From contig OZ241749.1 in the NCBI GenBank assembly GCA_965200945.1, positions 5,518,001 through 5,582,000 of the forward strand: DNA of 64,000 bases, in the 5' to 3' direction. Position numbers and translations under genes: made by a program. Within the stretch, counting starts at the first letter, position 1, and each line of letters starts with the position of its first letter. Of this stretch, positions 42,485 to 49,576 are shown in pieces. Source of the stretch: JADCRZ01 sp965200945. GTDB taxonomy: Bacteria; Bacteroidota; Bacteroidia; Chitinophagales; Chitinophagaceae. A model generated the notes under the pieces. The model searched no databases, was not told the origin of the DNA, and saw nothing but the letters and a program-made list of their open reading frames with translations.

Positions 42485-45469
42485 TTAGAAACCTGTGTTA
42501 AAGCCGAAGGATATGATCCGGGGTGTAGGATAAGGAATATACTCCATGTTTCTCGAAGGGTAGTTATTGCTGCTTTTGTCAACATTCACTTCCGGATCGA
42601 AACCGGTGAATTTGGTCAGTACAAACAGATTGGTACCGCTTACGAACACGTTCAGATTTTTGAAATATTGTCCGATATCACCAAAGGCATAGCTGAACGA
42701 TGCGTTGCGCAGCTTCAGGAAGTTACCTTTCTCCAGGTAACGGGTGGAAGCGGCCACACCGCTGTTGTATGCTTCGGTGGTGCTCAGGTTCGAATAGGCG
42801 ATGTTCTGTCCTTTGCCGATCTGGCTAATGTTGGTAATTGTGTTGAACGTATTGTTGTAGATCAGGTAATCGAATGCGCCGCTCGCATTGAAAGTGAATG
42901 CCAGTTTTTTATACCGCAAGGTACTGCTGAAGCCCATGATCACATGCGGATTCGGATCGCCCGCATATACCGGGTTGTCGCCGATCACCTGCTGGCCGGT
43001 CTGTGAGAAGCCGCCGAACGGTTTCAGGTAATATTCATTGACCGGATAGTTATTTGCGATCACCTGGGCCAGGGCTCCGGATACACCGTTGCCACTCACC
43101 TGGGCGGTCTGGATCTGGGCCTGGGCGAATTTTTTCAGCAGGTTCTTGTTATAGGCGATGTTGAAGCTGGCGTCCAGTCCGAAATTTTTGGTGGAAACCA
43201 GTTCGTTCCCTGCGATCGAGAATTCAATACCCTGGTTGATCAGGTTCGCCGGCAAGTTGATGAAGAAAATAGAAGCAGGAGCCGGCTGGATGGCAGTGCT
43301 CTGGAACAGGAGGTTGGTGGTATTTTTATAATAGTAATCGATGGATCCCACGAATTTGTTCTTTGCGAAGCCATAGTCGAGACCGAAATTGTAAGAAGAA
43401 GTCTTCTCCCATTTCAGGTTCGGGTTAGCTACGTTGCTCTGTCCGATGGCGTTGTAGGCTCCGGATGTAAACTGCTCCAGGGAAGCGCCTGCCGGAAATT
43501 CCTGGTTACCGGTGATGCCGTATGAAACACGCAGGCCGAGGTTGCTGAATACATTGCTGTTCTTCATGAACTCTTCGCTGCTGATGAGCCATTTGGCACC
43601 CACTGACGGGAAGTAACCATATTTATTATTGCGGCCGAATTTATTTGATCCGTCGGCACGAAGCGTGGCAGTGAGGAGATATTTCTCGGAGAAGCCGAGA
43701 TTTACCCTGCCGAATATCGACTGGATATCTGTTTTGGGATCAACCGTGGTGGTCAGCGGCAGCTGGGAAACGGCGTTCTGGAACAAGCTGGTATAAAGGA
43801 TCGGTATCCGGTTGCTCTGGCTCAGGTTGGTGTTGAAACCAACTGCACCCAGGGTGTTGTTGGAGTAGCTGGTTGTCCAGTATTCGTAGCCGGCCAAGGC
43901 GCTGAAGTTGATCTTGTCGCCGAATTTGGTGTTGTAGTTCAGCGTGTGGGTGTAGGTCTGCGAGGTCAGCTGCGCATGCGAGATGGCTGCAATCCCTTTT
44001 CCGGTGATATCCTGCAGCGGATCAACCCAGCCGCCGATGTTTGAATTGCGGGTGCCGTTACCATGGTTCACCGCAACCAGGAACTTATACTCCAGGTTGT
44101 TCAGGATTTTGAAAGAAGCCGAGATATTACCCAGGAAAACGTTCACATCAGCCACATCGTCGAACCCGTCGATAACAGACAGCGGATTGGGCACTGAATT
44201 GTAATTCAGGTTGTACAGCCCGTTGCTCTGGTAAAAAGGAGCGGTCGGGTTCCAGTTGAGCGCGTAGCTCATCAGGTTACCGGCAGCACCCGCGGTGTTA
44301 CTGATCAGGCCCATGTGCTCTGTCGTATGACCTGCAATGAGACCGAAGTCGATGGACAAGCGTTTGTCGAGGAATTTATAAGAACCCGTGAAATTACCGA
44401 GGTATTTGGTGAGATCGGTCTTCTTGATAAAACCGGCTGTTTTGGAGCCGAGGAAAGAGGCGCGGAACTTGCCGTTCTCGTTGCCGCCGCTCAGCGCCAG
44501 GTTGTAGTTCTGGGTAAGCGCGTTGGAGGTAATGGCTTTCAGCGCATCCTCATTACCGCCATGGTCGAGCGATACGGCCAGGGTATCGAGGTGGTATTTT
44601 TTGAGCGCGCCTCTGAATTCACTGGCATCGAGCACTTTGGGTTTTTTCATGTACCCGGCAAAAGCGCCGAGGCTGGCCCCGAATTCAACCTTGGTACCGC
44701 TCTGGGTAGCCCTTTTGGTGGTGATCACGATCACCCCGTTGGCGCCCCTGGAACCATAGATCGCAGCGGCAGAAGCGTCTTTCAGCACGTCTATCTGCGC
44801 GATGTCGTTGGGGTTGATGTAAAGCAGCGGATTTGATTCGGGAGCGGGTCCGAAACCGCCGGCGGAAAAGTTGAGGCTCGGGCGGGCGGTTCTGCCATCC
44901 AGGGGAACACCATCCACTACATAGAGGGGGTTGTTGTTTGCCCTGATGGAGTTGTTACCCCTGATCTTGATGGTAGTGGCCGCACCGGGCTGGCCGCTGT
45001 TGTTGGTGATGTCGAGGCCCGCTACTTTTCCCTGCAGAAGCTGGTCGGGAGCGGCAATAACACCCTGGTTGAAGTCTTTGGCCTTTACGGAAGTAACGGT
45101 ACCCGTTACGTCTCTTTTCCTTACGGCCGCATAACCGATAACGACCACTTCCCCGATCGTGCTGCCGGCAGAAGGCGCCATCGTAATAGCAACGGTCGAA
45201 CGTCCGTTTACGGTTTCGGTTACAGATTCAAACCCTACATATGTAAAGGTAAGGGTGGCATTGGATGCCGCGTTGATGGTGAATGCACCATCGGCATTGG
45301 TCTGTGTAGCCGCTTTCGATCCTTTGACCGTAACGGTTACACCCTGGATGCCGGCCCCGGAAGAGTCGACGACTTTACCTGTAACGGGTGTTTGCGCCAT
45401 CACTGCGGGAGCTACAAACAGCAGGAAAGTCATCAGGACAGATAACTTAAGTAATATTTTCATAATCAT
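42485..45469 (-). CDS. susC: SusC/RagA-family TonB-dependent outer-membrane transporter
   Basis: A 994-residue protein with a signal peptide (LLKLSVLMTFLLFVAPAVMAQ), a carboxypeptidase-D-regulatory-like domain (TGKVVDSSGAGIQGVTVTVKG), a plug domain with DQLLQGKVAGLDITNNSG, NNPLYVVDGVPLDG and SAAAIYGSRGANGVIVITTKRA, and a C-terminal 22-strand barrel ending in ISFGFNTGF. There is no N-terminal STN/signalling domain, and no sigma or anti-sigma gene sits nearby, so the locus is probably not under ECF sigma control but under the divergent LacI-family regulator. It imports an oligosaccharide or other solute with the SusD partner. Confidence 0.97.
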   Translation of the reverse strand: MIMKILLKLSVLMTFLLFVAPAVMAQTPVTGKVVDSSGAGIQGVTVTVKGSKAATQTNADGAFTINAASNATLTFTYVGFESVTETVNGRSTVAITMAPSAGSTIGEVVVIGYAAVRKRDVTGTVTSVKAKDFNQGVIAAPDQLLQGKVAGLDITNNSGQPGAATTIKIRGNNSIRANNNPLYVVDGVPLDGRTARPSLNFSAGGFGPAPESNPLLYINPNDIAQIDVLKDASAAAIYGSRGANGVIVITTKRATQSGTKVEFGASLGAFAGYMKKPKVLDASEFRGALKKYHLDTLAVSLDHGGNEDALKAITSNALTQNYNLALSGGNENGKFRASFLGSKTAGFIKKTDLTKYLGNFTGSYKFLDKRLSIDFGLIAGHTTEHMGLISNTAGAAGNLMSYALNWNPTAPFYQSNGLYNLNYNSVPNPLSVIDGFDDVADVNVFLGNISASFKILNNLEYKFLVAVNHGNGTRNSNIGGWVDPLQDITGKGIAAISHAQLTSQTYTHTLNYNTKFGDKINFSALAGYEYWTTSYSNNTLGAVGFNTNLSQSNRIPILYTSLFQNAVSQLPLTTTVDPKTDIQSIFGRVNLGFSEKYLLTATLRADGSNKFGRNNKYGYFPSVGAKWLISSEEFMKNSNVFSNLGLRVSYGITGNQEFPAGASLEQFTSGAYNAIGQSNVANPNLKWEKTSSYNFGLDYGFAKNKFVGSIDYYYKNTTNLLFQSTAIQPAPASIFFINLPANLINQGIEFSIAGNELVSTKNFGLDASFNIAYNKNLLKKFAQAQIQTAQVSGNGVSGALAQVIANNYPVNEYYLKPFGGFSQTGQQVIGDNPVYAGDPNPHVIMGFSSTLRYKKLAFTFNASGAFDYLIYNNTFNTITNISQIGKGQNIAYSNLSTTEAYNSGVAASTRYLEKGNFLKLRNASFSYAFGDIGQYFKNLNVFVSGTNLFVLTKFTGFDPEVNVDKSSNNYPSRNMEYIPYPTPRIISFGFNTGF

Positions 45470-46034
45470 ACTTGAGCCGATTTTCTAATTAACTATAAAT
45501 GTTTGGAAATGGTTGCCGGTGGAACGATAGATAAGGGTTCTTTGATGGCTTTACAGAGCCCGGTGCAGGCCCTGTTTTTATCAGGATGAGTTGAGGTAGA
45601 AGCTGTTATTTACCATAAGATCGAATCGTTAATGCTTACCAATGTGTGAATGAATGCTATTCCGTTGCTTAAGTGCCGGCCGGGTGGATGCTTCCCTCCG
45701 GTGTGCTGGTTTCTCAAAAAGCCTGATCAGTCTGGTATGGTAAATTTGCTGCTGTGAGGTAAGGCAAGCCGGAAGCAAAGCCTGGTAAGGCCTTGCAGAA
45801 CTTACGCTTATAAAAGGGAAGAGACGTCATAACAGGCAATCTTTACGTGTGTATCGTTATATAAGAGATTAATATTGTACCAAATGCTGCAAAACCATAA
45901 AAAAAAACTAAAGTTGCAAAAAGTGTCAAATACTAAGTCTTTCTTAACAATTCCTTCATGAAAGTATTTTTTATTTCATTATCCGCCAATAAATCTCCTG
46001 TGCCGAAACAATGGAGAGCCGGTGCAAACATTTT
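45470..46034. other. Divergent intergenic region between susC and the LacI-family gene
   Basis: About 565 bases with no gene. It must hold the SusC promoter on the - strand. No exact TAnnTTTG element was found close to the SusC start on that strand. A TAAATTTG word at 45,741 lies on the + strand but has no TTG at a fitting distance. AT-rich tracts occur around 45,850-46,000. Confidence 0.5.
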
Positions 46035-46048
46035 CGCAAACGTTTGCG
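46035..46048. promoter_or_regulatory. LacI-type operator palindrome
   Basis: CGCAAACGTTTGCG is a perfect 14-bp palindrome 38 bases upstream of the LacI-family ATG, a typical autoregulatory position. The AAACGTTT core with a central CG is the classic LacI/CcpA/PurR-like site form. It sits in the divergent gap with SusC and could control both directions. A second site with the same 10-bp core lies in front of the sugar permease. Confidence 0.7.
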
Positions 46049-46086
46049 GTGAACAAAATGCCTTTTCTTAAGTTGTTGTTTTTGCC

Positions 46087-47076
46087 ATGAACACGATCAC
46101 CCTGAAAAAGATATCGGAAGTACTGGGCATTAGCATCTCCACGGTGTCCCGGGCCTTAAAAGATCATCCTGATATCTCCTCGGTTACCAAACGGAAGGTC
46201 ATGGAACTGGCGCTGGCCCTTGAATACGAGCCGAATATCAACGCCATCAACCTGCGCAACAAGCACAGCATGCTCTTTGGCCTGATCGTGCCTTCCATCT
46301 CCCGCTACTTCTATGATTCCTTTATCTTTTCAGTAGAAGAGGAAAGCCGCAAAAAGGGCTACTCCCTCCTCATCATGCAAACCGGGGAAGACACCGAAGT
46401 GGAGCAGAACAACATCCGTATCTGCCGCCAGAACCGGGTCAGCGGCGTTTTTGCCTGCCTGTCAGCCAATACAGTGGATATCGAACCGTATAACCGGCTA
46501 AAGGACGCCAACATACCGATCGTGTTCTTCGATAAGGTGCCCGACCAGGAAACACTCGTACGGGTAACCACAGCCGATGCAGACGCCGCTTCCATCGCAG
46601 CAGAGACCCTGATCTTAAAAAGGAAGAAAAACATCCTTGCCATCTTCGGGAACAAACACCTGTCGATCACCAGACGCAGACTTGCCGCTTTTCTCGAAAA
46701 AATGGAGCAACAGTCGGACGTGATCCTGTCTGTCGAATACGCACACGATCCGCAGGAAGCAGCCGAACTGGTAAGAACCTACTACGGGCGTACACACCAT
46801 CCGGATGCGGTTTTTTGCATGAGCGACGAGATACTAACCGGTGTCATGAAAAGTCTACAGTCGATGCACATGGCGATTCCGGAACAAACGGGTGTGCTGG
46901 CACTCAGCAACGGATTTTTTCCACGGCTCTACTATCCGGAGATCACCTATGTGGAGACCAACGGCTACGACCTGGGGAAACTTGCCTTTGCCCGTATGAT
47001 GGAACAGGTCCTGGATCTGGAGGTGCAAAAAGAAACCATCTCGGCGGCACGGCTGGTATCGGGCGGATCCCTTTAA
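46087..47076 (+). CDS. LacI/GalR-family transcriptional regulator
   Basis: A 329-residue protein with a canonical LacI headpiece: TLKKISEVLGISISTVSRALKDHPDIS, then VTKRKVMELALALEYEPN, in residues 4-50, followed by the hinge helix region NLRNKHSMLFGLIVP and a periplasmic-binding-like ligand domain (segments IPIVFFDK, PDAVFCMSDEILTGV). The last 30 residues match the C-terminal helix and end of family members. It probably responds to a sugar-derived signal and controls the divergent SusC/SusD region and itself through the palindrome upstream. Spacing to the convergent lipoprotein gene is 28 bases. Confidence 0.95.
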   Translation: MNTITLKKISEVLGISISTVSRALKDHPDISSVTKRKVMELALALEYEPNINAINLRNKHSMLFGLIVPSISRYFYDSFIFSVEEESRKKGYSLLIMQTGEDTEVEQNNIRICRQNRVSGVFACLSANTVDIEPYNRLKDANIPIVFFDKVPDQETLVRVTTADADAASIAAETLILKRKKNILAIFGNKHLSITRRRLAAFLEKMEQQSDVILSVEYAHDPQEAAELVRTYYGRTHHPDAVFCMSDEILTGVMKSLQSMHMAIPEQTGVLALSNGFFPRLYYPEITYVETNGYDLGKLAFARMMEQVLDLEVQKETISAARLVSGGSL

Positions 47077-47104
47077 ATACCCAGCAGCTCGGTGCTGCAA
47101 CGGA

Positions 47105-47326
47105 TCATGGCCTGAACTGTACACTGTCTTTCCGCATCCGGGTGCTATCTCCTTTCACCCCGGTTTGCGTGGTATTCATGCCTTCTTTGGCCGTTCCTTC
47201 CGTTATTTCGGCCGAACCCGTACCGCCGGTGGTCGTGTTGCCCCTGTCGGGATTAACGGTGAGCGGACTGGAAGAGGAACAGGCTGTAAATGCAACCATC
47301 ATCAGTAAAAAAATGCTCGTTCTCAT
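47105..47326 (-). CDS. Small lipoprotein, Thr/Gly-rich
   Basis: A 73-residue predicted lipoprotein: signal TSIFLLMMVAFTAC with the lipobox Cys near residue 16, then a low-complexity tail rich in T, G, S and D. No known domain. The signal sequence and ATG make it a likely gene despite its size. It is convergent with the LacI gene. Confidence 0.65.
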   Translation of the reverse strand: MRTSIFLLMMVAFTACSSSSPLTVNPDRGNTTTGGTGSAEITEGTAKEGMNTTQTGVKGDSTRMRKDSVQFRP

Positions 47327-47344
47327 AATAATGTGCGGGAATTA

Positions 47345-47778
47345 GATCTCCGTCTATTCTCTGAAAGTTCCATGCCATGCCCTTCCCGCATAAAAAAGCC
47401 CCTGTTCCAACCCACCCGGTTATGCCGAACCGTTACGTCACTCCCTTTTGCGATGAGCCCCGGAAAAGAAGACGTTCCTCCCTTACTCACAACCTGTTGA
47501 ACCGCTTCTACACTGTGGGGCGACAGGGCCGGCTGCGGTGGGGCGGAAAAGGACTGACCGTAAATTATAGTAACGCCCCAAATGCCGGACGGCGTATACA
47601 ATTGATTGAACGTAAGACATCTTGCCGAACGGACTTCCACCAACGGATGCCGCAGTCAGGCTCCATTTTTGCAAACGCGTGAACAGATTTGCCGCAGGGG
47701 CAGCAGCAATGCGCTTGCAGCTCTTTGCGGCAGTATTTCCTTTAAAATAATCTCCCGCTTCGGAACCAATTACTTTAT
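47345..47778. other. Intergenic region without a convincing gene
   Basis: About 430 bases between two divergent genes. Open frames exist on both strands, but none has a recognisable domain, signal peptide or good coding character. The promoters of both flanking genes must be here; near matches to the -7 element (CAGATTTG, CATTTTTG) occur at about 47,660-47,695, without a clear -33 partner. Confidence 0.45.
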
Positions 47779-48897
47779 ATGAAACTTTTTGAATGCGCTA
47801 ACTGCGGCCAGCTTCTTCAGTTTGAAAATACCCGCTGTGAAAAATGCGGCCATAAACTCGGCTTCGTTGCCGCTACACTTCAGCTTTATCCGCTGGTTGA
47901 AGCCGGCAATGAAATTTACACGCTCTTCAACGATAACTCCGGTAAAAAATACCGGTATTGCGATAACCACGCATACGATGTCTGTAACTGGCTCGTAGAA
48001 GACAATCCCGAAGACCGTTTTTGCATTGCCTGCTCTCTTAATCAAACCATCCCCGATCTCAGCAAACAGGAACACCGCCTTCGCTGGGGCGTGATCGAAT
48101 CAGCCAAGCACCGGCTTATCTACAGCCTTCTGCGCATGAAGCTGCCCGTGGTCAGCAAGGTAGCAGATCCCGAACATGGGATTTCCTTTGATTTTATGGC
48201 TGACGAAAAGAACGGAGAGGAAAAAATCCTGACCGGTCACGACAACGGACTGATCACCCTCAACATTGCGGAAGCCGACGATGTGGAAAGAGAAATGGCG
48301 CGGCGCGCCATGGCCGAGGCCTACCGCACCGTGCTCGGCCACTTCAGACACGAGATAGGTCATTATTACTGGGACCGCCTGATCGACAAAACCGATAGCC
48401 TCGAACCTTACCGCAATCTGTTTGGCGACGAAAGGGCCGACTACGGGGAAGCGCTCAATGTACATTATAAGGAAGGCGCCCCGGCCGACTGGAACGAGCA
48501 TTTTATCAGCACCTACGCCAGCACCCATCCCTGGGAAGACTGGGCCGAAACCTGGGCGCACTATCTCCATATCATCGATACGCTGGAAACGGCGTATTCA
48601 TTCGGACTGAGCATCAACCCCGGTATCCTGCACGATGCGACCGGCGTCAGCACCGTCATCAAGGCCGATCCTTACCGCCTGGCAAATTTTCGGGATATCA
48701 TCAGCATGTGGCTCCCCCTGGTCTTTGCCATGAACAGCATCAACCGCAGCATGGGCCTGCCCGACCTTTATCCCTTTGTGATCCCTCCGCAGGTGATCGA
48801 AAAACTGCAGTTCATCCATGAGGTCTGTCTGCGTTCAAGACAATCCATCGAACAGGAAGAAGCTGTAAGCAGGAACAACATACAGGTGTCTGCATAA
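47779..48897 (+). CDS. Zinc-ribbon-containing metallopeptidase (Peptidase_Mx-like)
   Basis: A 372-residue cytoplasmic protein. The N-terminus has two zinc-binding blocks: C6xxC9 ... C20xxC23, and C61, C69 ... C82xxC85. A metallopeptidase motif HEIGHYYWDR (residues 191-200) follows, with a downstream FGDERADYGEALNVHY that may supply the third ligand. Together with the segment WGVIESAKHRLIYSLLRMKLP, this is the layout of the putative zinc-binding metallopeptidase family (Peptidase_Mx/DUF2248). The physiological substrate is unknown. It is a monocistronic gene with a hairpin after the stop. Confidence 0.88.
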   Translation: MKLFECANCGQLLQFENTRCEKCGHKLGFVAATLQLYPLVEAGNEIYTLFNDNSGKKYRYCDNHAYDVCNWLVEDNPEDRFCIACSLNQTIPDLSKQEHRLRWGVIESAKHRLIYSLLRMKLPVVSKVADPEHGISFDFMADEKNGEEKILTGHDNGLITLNIAEADDVEREMARRAMAEAYRTVLGHFRHEIGHYYWDRLIDKTDSLEPYRNLFGDERADYGEALNVHYKEGAPADWNEHFISTYASTHPWEDWAETWAHYLHIIDTLETAYSFGLSINPGILHDATGVSTVIKADPYRLANFRDIISMWLPLVFAMNSINRSMGLPDLYPFVIPPQVIEKLQFIHEVCLRSRQSIEQEEAVSRNNIQVSA

Positions 48898-48917
48898 ACT
48901 GTTAAAGCTGACTGTAA

Positions 48918-48940
48918 CCCCGGTATGAATTAAACCGGGG
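48918..48940 (+). terminator. Hairpin terminator after the metallopeptidase gene
   Basis: A 7-bp stem CCCCGGT/ACCGGGG with a nine-base loop, starting 20 bases after the stop. It is followed by a second small hairpin, CCGC TTTTT GCGG, and a TTTT run, so termination on the + strand is likely. Confidence 0.65.
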
Positions 48941-49011
48941 CCGCTTTTTGCGGGTTTTACAAATAACATCCCTCCGGAAATTCCCGGGGAGACAACATTT
49001 AAAATCACAGA

Positions 49012-49506
49012 ATGAAAGCGATCGGATTCTACGGCCGGCTTGTATGTTGCCTGGCGCTGCTTGGCGGCATCACCCTGCCGGCCGCTGCCCAGAAAAAAGA
49101 GACCAGCAACAGCGTACAGCCGGGCCTCGATGCAAAAAGTTTTGTGTTCGTGGCACAAACAATGTCACCGTTGAGGGGCGGACTGCGGCAACTTACCTCT
49201 TATTACGACCTGCGGGTGTCGGGAGATTCGGTCATCAGCAACCTGCCTTATTTCGGGCGGGCCTACGTGGCTCCCATGAACCCCGCTGAAGGCGGACTTA
49301 CGTTTACTTCGGCAAAGTCGGAATACAGTGTCAAAAACGGGAAAAAGGGACGCCGTGATATTACCATCAATACAAAGTCAACCGACGATACCCAGCGCAT
49401 GATGCTGACCGTATACGATAACGGAACCGCTTCGCTGCAGGTGACCAGCAACAACCGCGACCCCGTCTCTTTCAACGGCTATGTAAAAGCTACAGGCAAG
49501 AAATAA
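49012..49506 (+). CDS. DUF4251 family exported protein
   Basis: A 164-residue protein with a signal peptide (FYGRLVCCLALLGGITLPAAAQ). The remainder is the DUF4251 beta-sandwich: FVFVAQTMSPLRGGLRQLT, YYDLRVSGDSVISNLPYFGRAYVAP and the end SNNRDPVSFNGYV. These small periplasmic proteins are common in Bacteroidota and their function is unknown. It is a single gene that ends at a very strong bidirectional terminator shared with the convergent subtilase gene. Confidence 0.9.
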   Translation: MKAIGFYGRLVCCLALLGGITLPAAAQKKETSNSVQPGLDAKSFVFVAQTMSPLRGGLRQLTSYYDLRVSGDSVISNLPYFGRAYVAPMNPAEGGLTFTSAKSEYSVKNGKKGRRDITINTKSTDDTQRMMLTVYDNGTASLQVTSNNRDPVSFNGYVKATGKK

Positions 49507-49510
49507 ACTT

Positions 49511-49567
49511 TTATCTATACAAAAAGGGCAGCCATGCGCAACATGGCTGCCCTTTTTGTATAGATAA
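49511..49567. terminator. Bidirectional terminator with a 26-bp perfect stem
   Basis: The arms from TTATCTATACAAAAAGGG... and its reverse complement pair perfectly over 26 bp, with a five-base CGCAA loop. The GC-rich inner part is flanked by A5 on one arm and T5 on the other, so it terminates both convergent transcripts. It lies between the DUF4251 gene and the subtilase gene. Confidence 0.9.
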
Positions 49568-49576
49568 GGTCACCGG

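Noticed and set aside
45741..45748. TAAATTTG on the + strand in the SusC/LacI gap
   Set aside because: It is about 340 bases from the LacI-family ATG and lacks a -33 element.
45470..46086. ECF sigma/anti-sigma control of the SusC/SusD pair
   Set aside because: SusC has no N-terminal signalling domain and no sigma or anti-sigma gene is present; a LacI-family gene and palindrome are there instead.
47323..47643. Open frame of 106 codons on the - strand between the lipoprotein and metallopeptidase genes
   Set aside because: No domain, signal peptide or ribosome-binding context; it overlaps the lipoprotein start. A + strand frame at 47,377-47,682 is equally unconvincing.
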